DNA of 64,000 nucleotides from Micromonospora pallida (GCF_900090325.1 NZ_FMHW01000002.1:2666001-2730000); one strand, 5' to 3'. Counted from the stretch's first letter, positions 18,245-30,419 are shown. Numbers and translations: made by a program. Notes: generated by a model not told the origin, from the sequence alone.

Positions 18245-19618
18245 TCAGGCCGGCAGGCGCCAGACCTGGTTGGCGCCGCCGAAGCAGTCCCAGATCTGCA
18301 ACCGGGTGCCGTTGGCGGAGCTGTTGTCGGTGGCGTCCAGGCACCTGTTCGACTGCGGGTTACGCAGGGTGCCGTTGGACTGGGCCTGCCAGACCTGGGC
18401 TCCCGTGCCGTTGCAGTCCCAGAGTTGGACCTTCGCGCCGTTGGCGGTCGAGCCGCTGGTCACGTCGGCGCACTTGCCCAGGGCCCGGAGGGTGCCGTCG
18501 GTGGCCACGGTCCAACTCTGCGCGACGGTGCCGTTGCAGTCGTAGAGCTGGATCGCGGTGCCGTTGGCGGTGCCGGCCGCCGCGACGTCCACACACTTTC
18601 CGCCGATGCCGGTGATCGGGCCGGTTCGCCCGCCCGGCGGCGGGGTGCCACCCATGACGGTGTCGTAGATCGCGGTGACCAGGGAGGTCGAGCCCGTGGT
18701 GTCCTGCGAGAGTTCCCAGTTCATCATCCCGCCCGCGTTGGCCAGCGCCCACTGCGTCTTGCGTTTGACCGTGGGGATGCCGTTGTAGCACTGCTGGACG
18801 CCGCCGACCGTGGTGCAGTCCCGGTTGGCGTTGGCCGGGTCCATGCCCACCAGCGCGGAGTAGGTGTAGTAGCCGGGCCGGCTGTAGAAGGGGACGCCGA
18901 GGACCGCCTTGCTGGCCGGCAGCCCGCGCGCCTTCCAACCGTTCACCGCGTTGATCGACCAGTCGTAGTTGGCGTGTGGGCTGCCGCCGTCGTACGCCAT
19001 GATGTTCAGCCAGTCGACGTAGCCGAACACCGCGGTCGGCACGCCCTGCGCGTAGTAGCCCTCGGAGACGACGGCGGCGGTGAGCAGCTTGCCCCGACTG
19101 CGCAGGGCCCCGCTCAGTTGCTGCATGAGCAGGCTGAAGTTGGTGGCCGAGGCGCCGGGGTCGGGGTACTCCCAGTCCATGTCGACGCCGTCGAGGCCGT
19201 ACTGGTTGACGAAGTTGACCACGTTGTTGACGAACGCGGTACGGGTGCCGGAGTTGGCGGCGAGCGCCTCGAAGGCCGAGTCGTCGCCGTTGTTCCAGCC
19301 GCCGATCGCGATCGACACCTTGACGTTGTTGCCGTGCGCGAGCGACACCAGCGAGGAGAGCTTGCCGGGATTCTCCACCGGACGGAGACTGCCGTCCCCG
19401 TTGGGCAGCACGAAGGCGTAGTTGATGTGGGTGATTTTGCCGTACTGGACCGTGTTGACGTTGCCGCTCCAGGATGGCATGTAGCCGACGCTCTTGAAGT
19501 TGTTCGGCAGGACGGCCGCCTCGGCGGGGGCCGGGGTCAGGGCGAGAGTCGCGCCGGCGGTGGCGAGCGCGAGCAGGCCGGCGGCCAGGGCCGACCGGCG
19601 GGGACGTGGTGAGGACAT
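18245..19618 (-). CDS. Secreted GH18 chitinase with C-terminal CBM13
   Basis: This 457-residue exported glycoside hydrolase has a Sec-type signal peptide at residues 1-34, ending around PAEAA. The GH18 catalytic domain (about 35-320) has the active-site motif DGVDMDWEYP, with the catalytic Glu within DxxDxDxE. A ricin-B-type CBM13 module follows (about 335-457) with three QxW-type repeats (QLYDC, QLWDC, QIWDC). It should hydrolyse chitin outside the cell. ATG at 19618 has GGGAAGG about six bases upstream. Transcription is probably from the AT-rich region at 19700-19790. The family call is firm; endo versus exo mode is not determined. Confidence 0.95.
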   Translation of the reverse strand: MSSPRPRRSALAAGLLALATAGATLALTPAPAEAAVLPNNFKSVGYMPSWSGNVNTVQYGKITHINYAFVLPNGDGSLRPVENPGKLSSLVSLAHGNNVKVSIAIGGWNNGDDSAFEALAANSGTRTAFVNNVVNFVNQYGLDGVDMDWEYPDPGASATNFSLLMQQLSGALRSRGKLLTAAVVSEGYYAQGVPTAVFGYVDWLNIMAYDGGSPHANYDWSINAVNGWKARGLPASKAVLGVPFYSRPGYYTYSALVGMDPANANRDCTTVGGVQQCYNGIPTVKRKTQWALANAGGMMNWELSQDTTGSTSLVTAIYDTVMGGTPPPGGRTGPITGIGGKCVDVAAAGTANGTAIQLYDCNGTVAQSWTVATDGTLRALGKCADVTSGSTANGAKVQLWDCNGTGAQVWQAQSNGTLRNPQSNRCLDATDNSSANGTRLQIWDCFGGANQVWRLPA

Positions 19619-19735
19619 CGAGGGCCTTCCCGTGGGACAGGGCACAGCGCCGCGGGTCCCGGCCAGCGGCTGGTCGATCCAGCGCGCCGGCCGGACGTAC
19701 GGCGGAGCAGGAACGGTCACCTCGAGGCAGCCCAA

Positions 19736-19757
19736 ATACTAAAGACTCTTAACTACA
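19736..19757 (-). promoter_or_regulatory. Imperfect palindrome in the chitinase promoter region
   Basis: On the minus strand the sequence TTAAGAGTCTTTA has arms TTAAGA and TCTTTA around a central G, with one mismatch. It stands in an unusually AT-rich stretch about 120 bases upstream of the chitinase start. Such sites upstream of secreted glycosidases are often repressor operators controlling induction by the polymer. The regulator cannot be named from this window. Confidence 0.35.
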
Positions 19758-19791
19758 CCAGTCAACGACACCCATCAATAAATCACCACCG

Positions 19792-19867
19792 CGTCGATCA
19801 TGGAGTTGTGGCGCCTGACTTACGGCTATTACGTGGTTTGTCTGGTGCCCCAACTCCATGATCGACG
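19792..19867. repeat. 76-base inverted-repeat element (REP/MITE-like)
   Basis: Left arm 19792-19815 and right arm 19844-19867 are 24 bases each and match as inverted repeats at 22 of 24 positions; both contain CGATCATGGAGTTG or its complement. The 28-base loop is less GC-rich than the surroundings. The element covers the last 22 codons and the stop of prfH. Structure and size suggest a small mobile or REP-type repeat. Its genome copy number cannot be judged here, as only one copy is present in this window. Confidence 0.6.
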
Positions 19868-20505
19868 GGGCGGGGGCGGGGGGCTGGGCGTTCTACGCGG
19901 GTGGGGGCGCCTCGTACGAGTTGGTCGTGGGTGCGCCAGCGGGCGGTAGTTACGGCGCGGTCCGTTGCCTGGTCGTTGCGCTCGATACGGTCCCGGAGCA
20001 GGGCCAGGGCGAGACGGCGGTTCTGGCTGAACTGCCGCTCGGTGTCGACCACCACCACGAGTCCGGTGGGACGGTGGGTCGCCCGTACCGCGGTACTCAC
20101 CTTGTTCCGGTGCTGCCCACCCGGCCCTCCGGTCCGGCACGCCACGATGTCGACGTCCGACTCCACGAACGGCGTACGCGGCACGTCGACCTGGCAGGGC
20201 TGGGCGGTGACGTACCAGTTCTTCCGGCCGACGCCCGCCCGGTAGGGGCTGGGCGCCTGCCAGCACAGCGTCCCGGTCCACGAGCCGACGAACGCCTCGG
20301 CCCCCTCCCCGGTGATCCGCGCCAGAACCGACCGGTACGTACCGGGCCGGTCGCCGGGCACGGTCTCCACCCGACAGGTCGTCAGACCCCGCCGGGCGGC
20401 GTCCGCCTCCAGCCGGCGCAGCAACTGGGCGACCGCCCAGGCGCACTCCTGCGGACCCCGCCCGGCGGACAGCAGCAGGTGGTGCCGTTCCCCCGCCGTG
20501 CTCAC
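19798..20505 (-). CDS. prfH: Peptide chain release factor H homologue
   Basis: This 235-residue release-factor-like protein has the peptidyl-tRNA-hydrolysing GGQ motif in GGPGGQHRNKV, about residue 128. It lacks the codon-recognition domains of RF1/RF2, as is typical of PrfH. The PrfH family is about 200 residues. Here the last 22 residues (from V-D-H-G to the final T-T-P) and the stop are encoded by a 76-base inverted-repeat element, so the C terminus is probably foreign. Its ATG overlaps the rtcB stop by 4 bases, giving a coupled rtcB-prfH unit. RtcB and PrfH pairs are known to repair and rescue ribosomes whose 16S rRNA decoding centre has been cut; that role here is inferred from the pairing. 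Confidence 0.88.
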   Translation of the reverse strand: MSTAGERHHLLLSAGRGPQECAWAVAQLLRRLEADAARRGLTTCRVETVPGDRPGTYRSVLARITGEGAEAFVGSWTGTLCWQAPSPYRAGVGRKNWYVTAQPCQVDVPRTPFVESDVDIVACRTGGPGGQHRNKVSTAVRATHRPTGLVVVVDTERQFSQNRRLALALLRDRIERNDQATDRAVTTARWRTHDQLVRGAPTRVERPAPRPRPVDHGVGAPDKPRNSRKSGATTP

Positions 20506-21704
20506 GACCGACCCCGGGCACGGCGGTCGTCCCGACGGTCCCGCCGGCCGCCGGACCGGACATCACCGGCGGCCCGGTCCGCCGTCTTGTACGTGACCAG
20601 CGGAACCGTCTCGACCACCGGGCTGGCCAAACCGTGCTCGGTGAGGTCGGTGATCACCTGCTCGATCCGCTTGTACGCCGTTGGCGCCTCCTCGAACAGC
20701 AACTGACGATCCCCACAGACCACCAGCGACCCCAACGGCGTACGGCGCAACTCCTCGACCGTGTGCTTGGCCCGGCCCCGGCGCAACGCGTCGGCCCGGG
20801 ACATCTTGCGGCCCGCCCCGTGCGCCACCGAGAAGTTGGCGTCCGGCCCGGCGTGGCCGGCGACCAGGTAGGAGCTGGTCCCCCGGGTGCCGGCGACGAG
20901 GACGTCCCGGCCGTCCCCCGGCGCGGCGCCCTTGCGGTGCAGGTACACCCCGTCGCGGACCTCCACCAGGTTGTGGCACTGGTCCACGACCGGCTCGGTG
21001 GGCTTCGCCCCCAGGGCGTACGCGACCCGGGCGGCGATGAGCCGGCGGTTGAGCGAACCCCAACGCACCGCATCGTCGTGCCGGGACAGGTAGTCGGCGG
21101 GATCGGCGGCAGGGCCCGCACCGAGCCGCTCGGTGTGCGCCCGCAGGATCCGCTCGCCCAGGCCCCGCGATCCGCTGTGGACGATGAGGACGACGTCATC
21201 GGCGGCGAGCCCGAGCCGGGCCGCGTGACCCGAGTCGAGGACGGTCCGGATCCGCGCCAGCTCGACGAAGTGGTTACCCCGGCCCACCGTCCCCAGACCC
21301 TCGACGTGACCGGCGGGAATCTCCCCGGTCAGGGCCGCCCAGGCCGGGTCGTCGGCGTCCTGATCGGGGTCCAGCGCGCGGTCGAGGTCGGGGAACCGGC
21401 TGGCGAGCCGCTCCGGCACGACGCGCTTCAGGTCGAGCGGGAACACGGCGATGCCGCAGCCGATGTCGGAGCCCACCAGGTGCGGGTACAACACGGTCGA
21501 GGTCATGGCCGCGCCGATCGGGGCGCCCTTTCCGGGGTGCAGGTCCGGCATCCCGGCAACGTGGATCATGCCGTCGAGGGCGGCCACATGGTGGCACTGG
21601 TCGACGGCGTCGGACTCGATCCAGCTCCGGGCAGAGGCGAAGACGGTGACGGTGGCGGCTCCGGGGGTCGGGACGGACGAGGGCAGGGACTGCTGCTGCG
21701 ACAA
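20502..21704 (-). CDS. rtcB: RNA ligase RtcB (RtcB2-type, paired with PrfH)
   Basis: This 400-residue RNA ligase joins 2',3'-cyclic-phosphate or 3'-phosphate ends to 5'-OH ends with GTP and Mn2+. Metal and guanylylation motifs are present: DIGCGIAVFP with the metal-binding Cys, GRGNHFVE, HSGSRGLG, and the SVAHGAGRKMSR block holding the His that is guanylylated. The reading frame begins with TTG at 21704; no ATG or GTG occurs near the expected N terminus, so this rare start is the best choice, though the ribosome site is weak. The C terminus is basic and extended past the usual end. It is the first gene of the rtcB-prfH unit. No archease gene is seen nearby. Confidence 0.92.
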   Translation of the reverse strand: MSQQQSLPSSVPTPGAATVTVFASARSWIESDAVDQCHHVAALDGMIHVAGMPDLHPGKGAPIGAAMTSTVLYPHLVGSDIGCGIAVFPLDLKRVVPERLASRFPDLDRALDPDQDADDPAWAALTGEIPAGHVEGLGTVGRGNHFVELARIRTVLDSGHAARLGLAADDVVLIVHSGSRGLGERILRAHTERLGAGPAADPADYLSRHDDAVRWGSLNRRLIAARVAYALGAKPTEPVVDQCHNLVEVRDGVYLHRKGAAPGDGRDVLVAGTRGTSSYLVAGHAGPDANFSVAHGAGRKMSRADALRRGRAKHTVEELRRTPLGSLVVCGDRQLLFEEAPTAYKRIEQVITDLTEHGLASPVVETVPLVTYKTADRAAGDVRSGGRRDRRDDRRARGRS

Positions 21705-21982
21705 AACGACGCTCGCTTCTACGCGGAAAAGAAAACGGACGGACGCGACGGCTCACCCGAGGCGCGACACGGCGCGGTCGGGGCGTCGACTCAACAGGGG
21801 GATACAGCCCGTCAGAACGTCATGGGTCCCACCTTCCCGGAGCCCGTTCCCGGCCGGCAACCGGTTTTCGCCCGCGAGCCGCTGACCGGGCGCGCAGTCA
21901 GCGGGAAAAGGGCAGGCCAGCCACCGTGTGGTTGGCCACGACCTGCGGTCGTTGCGGGGGCGCGTGGATAGGCTGCGGCACC

Positions 21983-22435
21983 ATGTGGCGAAGTTGGCGC
22001 CTGGCGGGCGCGATGCTGGCGGTGGGGCTGGCGGCGGCGACCCCGCAGCTCGCCCAGGGTTCACCCGGGTCCGGCGCTCTTGACTTCCTGCTGTTCGCCG
22101 CGCTTGCGGTGCTGTTCTCGCCGCTGCCCTTCCCCCGTTCGGTGAGCGCTGCCGAGGCGCAGGAGCGCGGCGCGGTGGACGGCCGGCCGATCGTCTACTG
22201 GCGGCCCGGCTGCCGCTACTGTCTGCGGCTGCGAGCACGGCTCGGCCGGGACGCGCGGACCGCCCACTGGGTCGACATCTGGCGGGACGCCGCTGGTGCG
22301 GCTGCGGTCAGGCGGATAGCAGGCGGCAACGAGACCGTGCCGACCGTCGTGGTGGACGGACAGCCGTACGTCAACCCCGCCCCCCGCTGGCTGCGCGACC
22401 AACTCCGGAAGCAAACGAACCAAAAGGCCGCCTAG
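21983..22435 (+). CDS. Membrane-anchored glutaredoxin/mycoredoxin-like protein
   Basis: This 150-residue protein has two N-terminal hydrophobic segments (about residues 6-22 and 33-48) and a glutaredoxin-fold domain with the redox motif CRYC (PGCRYCLRLR, about residues 75-84). The usual cis-Pro follows in VPTVVVDG. It is a mycoredoxin-like thiol-disulphide exchanger, probably facing the cytoplasm and working with mycothiol, which is inference from the phylum. ATG 21983 is chosen because it begins the first membrane segment. The 278 bases between it and rtcB hold no gene or RNA that I recognise. Confidence 0.8.
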   Translation: MWRSWRLAGAMLAVGLAAATPQLAQGSPGSGALDFLLFAALAVLFSPLPFPRSVSAAEAQERGAVDGRPIVYWRPGCRYCLRLRARLGRDARTAHWVDIWRDAAGAAAVRRIAGGNETVPTVVVDGQPYVNPAPRWLRDQLRKQTNQKAA

Positions 22436-22566
22436 CCTGGACAGTCGCGTGGGTCGCACCGAACGGGCTGGCGGGTGCGGTGGGGGCCGACGATACTGGG
22501 CTGGCGGGTGGCAGGCGACCCGGAACGGGCCCGCCCCACCCACCCAGCACCCCGAGATGGCGCGAG

Positions 22567-23013
22567 ATGCCGGATCAGCAGTGGCACGCCGAGGCCAACG
22601 ACGAGTGGCTGGCGGAGCGGCGGTCCACGGTCATGGCCTGGCTCCGGCGTCGTTTCCGGGTCCTCGGTGGTGTCGCCGGCGCGGTCTCCCACGCCGACAC
22701 CGGCCCCTACGCGGGCGCGCCACGTAACCCCGACCTGCGGGTCGACAACGGCGACAGGTCCTACGCCACCGTCCGCTACACCACGGGCCAGATCGCCTAC
22801 ACCACCACCCACAGCTCGCTGGACGAGTGCGAGATCTGTGGACGACCGGTGGCGGAGACCCAGGAGATCACCTGTATGCGGGGCGAGCAGACGCACCGCC
22901 GGATCGGTTCCGTCCGCGCCTGTCGCAACTGCGCAGCCGAGTCCTGGCTGAGCCGGTCCCGGATGCCCACCGCGTCGCGGGCCCGGAAGCGGGCGAACCG
23001 ACACGTGGTCTGA
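22567..23013 (+). CDS. Conserved hypothetical with paired Cys (zinc-ribbon-like)
   Basis: This 148-residue soluble protein has no recognised family. The C-terminal half holds two CxxC pairs, CEIC and CRNC, about 35 residues apart with an extra Cys between, a pattern typical of a structural zinc site. The N-terminal half is rich in Trp and charged residues (MPDQQWHAEANDEWLAERR). ATG 22567 fits the onset of typical codon use; the upstream in-frame extension is Pro/Gly-rich and unlikely to be coding. Confidence 0.6.
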   Translation: MPDQQWHAEANDEWLAERRSTVMAWLRRRFRVLGGVAGAVSHADTGPYAGAPRNPDLRVDNGDRSYATVRYTTGQIAYTTTHSSLDECEICGRPVAETQEITCMRGEQTHRRIGSVRACRNCAAESWLSRSRMPTASRARKRANRHVV

Positions 23014-23071
23014 TACCACGCGTACCGGCGGCCCGGTCCCGGGCGGCACGCCGGTGGTCGCCCGTGGGCCG

Positions 23072-23695
23072 TTACCCGGCGCCTGGCCGACGAGACGCGG
23101 GCAGGTCGGCCAGCCAGTGGTCCAGGGCCGCCGGGGACCGGAACAGCAGGACCGGCGGTCCGGACGGGTCGGCCTGCCAGGCCCGCATCCGTCGCCGGGC
23201 CCGAACGAACCCGGTCAGGTGCCACACCAGGACCGAGTCCCGGGACAGCACGCTGCCCAGCGACTCACGGTTGCCGTTGCAGATCTCCTCCCCCGTCACC
23301 AGCCGGCGGAGGGTACGGCGCAGCAGGCGCCAGAAGGAGAGCCAGCCCGGGTAGTCCAGGCCGATCACCAGGTCGGCGCGGGCCAGCGGCACGTCCCGCC
23401 ACCCGTGGTACGCCCCGTCGAGGATCCACCGGTCGAGGCGGCAGATCGCCTCGATCCGGCTGCGCTGCTGCGGGACCGGCACCTCGACCCAGCCCGGCTC
23501 CCAGAGCAGGTCGTCGACCGGGTACCAGGGCAGCCCGAGGCGCTCGGCCAGCCGCTCCGCCAGGGTTGACTTGCCCGCGCCGTACACCCCGTAGACCAGG
23601 ACGCGCGACGTCGCGGCGGTCGGGCCGACTGCTCTCGGACCCCTGTCGTCCCGTCCCTGATGGCCTGTCCCCTGCCCGGGATCGCGGCTGTCCAC
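23072..23695 (-). CDS. P-loop kinase-like protein (adenylate kinase/FlaR type)
   Basis: This protein of about 207 residues has a Walker A motif GVYGAGKSTLAERLA near residue 35. It also has the pattern DDLLWEPGW and ILDGAYHGWRDVPLARADLVI, as seen in adenylate-kinase-like proteins often named DNA topology modulation protein FlaR. The actual substrate is unknown. I place the start at GTG 23695 because GGGGGAGG lies five bases upstream; an in-frame GTG at 23710 would add five residues. It is convergent with the preceding plus-strand gene. Confidence 0.75.
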   Translation of the reverse strand: MDSRDPGQGTGHQGRDDRGPRAVGPTAATSRVLVYGVYGAGKSTLAERLAERLGLPWYPVDDLLWEPGWVEVPVPQQRSRIEAICRLDRWILDGAYHGWRDVPLARADLVIGLDYPGWLSFWRLLRRTLRRLVTGEEICNGNRESLGSVLSRDSVLVWHLTGFVRARRRMRAWQADPSGPPVLLFRSPAALDHWLADLPASRRPGAG

Positions 23696-23764
23696 CGTGG
23701 CCTCCCCCACCTCGCGTAGAGCATCCTAGGACAATTCCCGCCAGCGTTGCGGGCGGGAACCCAC

Positions 23765-24709
23765 TCAGACCCAGCCGCGTCGGCTGGCCTCGACGCCGGC
23801 ATGGAACCTGGACTTCGCCTGGAGGGCGGTCAGCACCTCCTGCACACGGCGCCGGACGGTACGGGTGGTCGTGTTCAACTGCCGGGCGATCGCCTCGTCC
23901 TTCAGTCCCGCCGCCAGCAGCGTCAGGACCTGCCGGCCCTGCCCCTCCAGGGTGATCGCGTCCGCGCCGAGCGGCACCGCCCGGCTCCAGCACGCGTCGA
24001 AGAGCAGGACCAGCCCGTCGAGCAGGGGCGACGGACGCACCACGATCGCGGAGCCGTTCTGCGCCTCGCGGTCCATGGTGACCAGGGCGATCCGGCGGTC
24101 GGCGATCACCCCGCGGAACGGGATGTCCGGGTGCAGGCGCGCCTCCAGCCCGCGCAGCACGGTGAACTCGTCCGCCAACTGCTGGGGCAGATCCGCCGGA
24201 TCACACATCACCCGGAACCGGACGCCCCGCCCCAGGATCGACTCCTCGGTGGGGGCGGCACCCGGCGTGTAGGGGGCATGGTCCAGCAACGCGACCTCCT
24301 CGGTCGCGTCCCGGAGGATCTGGTGGTAGCGGGCGCCCACGTTCTCCCAACCGTGCACGTGCTCCAGCACACCCCCGACCACCGGGTCGTGGTGCGCTTG
24401 CCGGAAGCGTTTCTGCAGTTCAGGGAGGGTCGCCCGGACGTCGTGCAGGGTGCGTTCCCGGCTACCCACCAAATCACGCAGGGCGTGGTCGGGCTCGGCG
24501 GCCGACCACTGTTCGGCGACCCCGGCGAGGGCCATCGCCTTGGCTCGCAGGACGAGCCCGTGGTCCCGCAGCCAGGCCAGGTTGGCCACGGTCTCGTCGA
24601 CGTCGAGGCCGCACCCGGTCGCCAGTTCGGTGGTGGTCGCCGTCGTACGGTCGAGCAGGAACAGGTAGATCGCGGCCGCCGGCTCCGGCATGCCGAGCCC
24701 CGCGGACAT
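23765..24709 (-). CDS. LuxR-type regulator with TrmB-like N terminus
   Basis: This 314-residue DNA-binding regulator has an N-terminal winged-helix-like part (about residues 8-60) of the TrmB kind. A phospholipase-D-like sensor region spans about 95-230, and a LuxR-type helix-turn-helix lies at the C terminus (about 255-305, GLKDEAIARQLNTTTRTVRRRV). ATG 24709 has GAGGGAG at good spacing. It is divergent from a secreted subtilase, 328 bases apart, and is the obvious candidate for controlling it. Confidence 0.85.
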   Translation of the reverse strand: MSAGLGMPEPAAAIYLFLLDRTTATTTELATGCGLDVDETVANLAWLRDHGLVLRAKAMALAGVAEQWSAAEPDHALRDLVGSRERTLHDVRATLPELQKRFRQAHHDPVVGGVLEHVHGWENVGARYHQILRDATEEVALLDHAPYTPGAAPTEESILGRGVRFRVMCDPADLPQQLADEFTVLRGLEARLHPDIPFRGVIADRRIALVTMDREAQNGSAIVVRPSPLLDGLVLLFDACWSRAVPLGADAITLEGQGRQVLTLLAAGLKDEAIARQLNTTTRTVRRRVQEVLTALQAKSRFHAGVEASRRGWV

Positions 24710-25037
24710 GGACTCCCTCGCCGTCACCCGCCCACCTCTCCCCCAGGGCTCCCCGAAGCGGACCACGGTCGGGCACCGGCCGGTGACGAGCAGGTTCCCC
24801 GGTCGACCACGTCCACCCGGGCCGTAGATCGACTGGAACCCTATCGCAGCACGTGGCAGGCACTTTCCGGCGTACGCGACGCTGCCGGCGGCCCCGCTCC
24901 CCCCGGGCCGACCACGGCCTTCCTCAAGCGGACGGTGTCCGGAAGGTGAACCCCGGACACCTGTTCCGCCCGGCCCCTACTCCGACAGTCTTTGGCCAGC
25001 CCGCACGGCGACACGTGCGTGGAGTGGGAGGACGAAC
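24710..25037. other. Intergenic region between regulator and subtilase
   Basis: This 328-base divergent promoter region has no supported gene. It holds a perfect inverted repeat, described separately, about 80 bases upstream of the subtilase start. No canonical -35/-10 pair was evident. Confidence 0.6.
24935..24960. promoter_or_regulatory. Inverted repeat GTGTCCGG-N10-CCGGACAC
   Basis: The two 8-base arms are perfect inverted repeats with a 10-base spacer. They lie between the divergent LuxR-type regulator and the subtilase, 78 bases before the subtilase start. This could be the regulator's binding site or an mRNA hairpin in the leader. Confidence 0.45.
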
Positions 25038-28772
<3,735 letters not shown>

Positions 28773-28843
28773 CGTCGCACTGACCGACCAGTCGGACGGA
28801 CCCGTCGACCTATCCGACTGGGACTCCGAGACACCCGAACACG

Positions 28844-28873
28844 CGTGCGCCGGGCGTTCCCGCCCGGCGCACG
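28844..28873 (+). terminator. Terminator hairpin after the subtilase
   Basis: Two perfect 13-base arms (CGTGCGCCGGGCG and its complement) are separated by the tetraloop TTCC, 72 bases after the protease stop and about 40 bases before the next promoter. Confidence 0.75.
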
Positions 28874-28910
28874 CCCGTTCGCAGGGTCGCGTCAACTATC
28901 CACCGGCCTC

Positions 28911-28941
28911 TTGCACTCTACGGGACGCACTCCCGTAATAT
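28911..28941 (+). promoter_or_regulatory. Promoter with embedded operator for the KDPG aldolase gene
   Basis: A -35-like TTGCAC (28911-28916) and a -10-like TAATAT (28936-28941) are 19 bases apart. The spacer contains a perfect inverted repeat ACGGGA-CGCAC-TCCCGT (28920-28936) that ends at the -10 box, an ideal place for a repressor. The regulator is not in this window. Confidence 0.5.
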
Positions 28942-29044
28942 GCAAGCCACTTCCACAAAAACCGCGACGGCGGCGCATAGGGGAGGCAGCGGCCAGACTG
29001 TGGATCGCCGCTCTCCGATGCCCAGCGGACCGGAGAGGACCAGC

Positions 29045-29638
29045 ATGCCGACGTTCGACGAGATCCTGGGTGACCGGCCGATCATGGCCATCCTGCGCGG
29101 GGTGCCGCCCGCCGAGGCCGTGACGCTCGCCGAGGCCGTATGGGACACCGGCATCGGGGCCGTCGAGGTGCCGATCCAGACGCCCGAGGCGCTGGACGCC
29201 CTCGCCGCCGTGGCCCGGGCCGGTGCGGCCCGTGGCGAGGTCGTCGGCGCGGGCACGGTGATCGCCCCGGAACAGGTGGCCCTGGCGAAGGCGGCCGGCG
29301 CCGTCTACACCGTCGCCCCGGGTCTGGATCTCGACGTGCTGCGGACCAGCGTCGCGGCCGGGCTGCCGCACCTGCCCGGCGTCGGCAGCGCCAGCGAGGT
29401 CCAGCAGGCGATGCGGGCCGGCTGCCGATGGCTCAAGGCGTTCCCGGCCGGCTCGCTCGGCGCGTCCTGGCTGCGGGACATCCGCGGCCCGTTCCCCGAC
29501 GCGCTCCTGGTGGCCACCGGCGGGGTCACCGCCGCCAACGCCGCCGAGTTCCGCTCCGCCGGGGCCCGGTGCCTGGGCATCGGCAACGCGCTCACCCGCC
29601 CCGGCGGCCTCGCCGAGATCATGGCCGCCCTGACCTGA
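29045..29638 (+). CDS. eda: KDPG/KHG aldolase
   Basis: This 197-residue class I aldolase is of the 2-keto-3-deoxy-6-phosphogluconate / 4-hydroxy-2-oxoglutarate aldolase family. It cleaves KDPG to pyruvate and glyceraldehyde-3-phosphate. The Schiff-base Lys is in RWLKAFPAG (about residue 131), the catalytic Glu in GAVEVPIQ (about 39), and the phosphate loop in TGGVTAANA. ATG 29045 follows GGAGAGGA at good spacing. It stands alone with its own promoter and operator; no gluconate kinase or dehydratase is adjacent, so the pathway partner is elsewhere. Confidence 0.92.
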   Translation: MPTFDEILGDRPIMAILRGVPPAEAVTLAEAVWDTGIGAVEVPIQTPEALDALAAVARAGAARGEVVGAGTVIAPEQVALAKAAGAVYTVAPGLDLDVLRTSVAAGLPHLPGVGSASEVQQAMRAGCRWLKAFPAGSLGASWLRDIRGPFPDALLVATGGVTAANAAEFRSAGARCLGIGNALTRPGGLAEIMAALT

Positions 29639-29757
29639 CGGGCCGGCAACTCGGCCCGACCGGGCCGGGAACGGGCCGACCGGCCCGGCGACGGCACCGG
29701 ATCGCACGTCGGGGTGCCGCCGCCGGCGGGCGGGGTCTCTGTCAGGCGGGGTTTCTG

Positions 29758-30354
29758 TCAGGCGGGCAGGAGCGGACCGAACAGCAGGCCCCAGTTACCG
29801 GGGACCCGACCCGCCGCGTGCTCCAGGTAGGCGCTGACCACCGTCACCTCGTCGGGTCGGGCGTCCGGGCCGTCAGCGCGGATCACGGCCACACAGTGGT
29901 CGAGGCAGTCGGGCAGCTCGTCCTCGGCGAACCCCAACCGCGCGTACGCCGGGCCGGCCTGCGGCGAGCCGGCCAGCGAGCCGTCCCAGGTCGTCGCGGC
30001 GGCCAGCAGGTAGAGCAGATGGTCGTCCGGGGTGAGCCGGTTCGCGCGTACGCCGTCCGTGGTGAACCGCCGGTCCTCCTCGGTCGGCACCAGGCTCGAC
30101 TCCTCCGTGGCCCAACCGACCAGTTCCGCCCAGTACGCCGCGTCGTGCGCGCCGGTGGTCTGCCGCAGGTGCCGGCTGGCGAACGCGGCCATCACCGCCG
30201 GGTCGTCGATCAGCGGTGAGACGACCAGGTCACTGCTGAAATCGAAGCCGAAGTAGTAACGAACGCCGTCCAGGGCCAACGACTCGATGCCGCCGACGTG
30301 CCCGACCCGTTCGGGCAACGGGTCGGGAATCGACAGCCCAGTGGTCTCGATCAT
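29758..30354 (-). CDS. Hypothetical acidic protein
   Basis: This 198-residue soluble acidic protein has no recognised family and no signal peptide or membrane segment. Regular helices rich in Asp and Ala are predicted from sequence. ATG 30354 is the start with best codon use; the ribosome site is weak. The stop codon falls in a tandem 16-base duplication (29735-29766, TCTGTCAGGCGGG repeated), so the C terminus could have been altered by that duplication. Confidence 0.6.
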   Translation of the reverse strand: MIETTGLSIPDPLPERVGHVGGIESLALDGVRYYFGFDFSSDLVVSPLIDDPAVMAAFASRHLRQTTGAHDAAYWAELVGWATEESSLVPTEEDRRFTTDGVRANRLTPDDHLLYLLAAATTWDGSLAGSPQAGPAYARLGFAEDELPDCLDHCVAVIRADGPDARPDEVTVVSAYLEHAAGRVPGNWGLLFGPLLPA

Positions 30355-30419
30355 GGCACCGGATGCTGCCACAGCCGGCGGACACTTCCGACCGCCGCTG
30401 CGACGTCCGCTCCACGCGG

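Noticed and set aside
19792..19867. Simple rho-independent terminator for prfH
   Set aside because: The arms are long and imperfect, the loop is 28 bases and the left arm lies over the stop codon; a repeat element is a better reading, though it may also terminate transcription.
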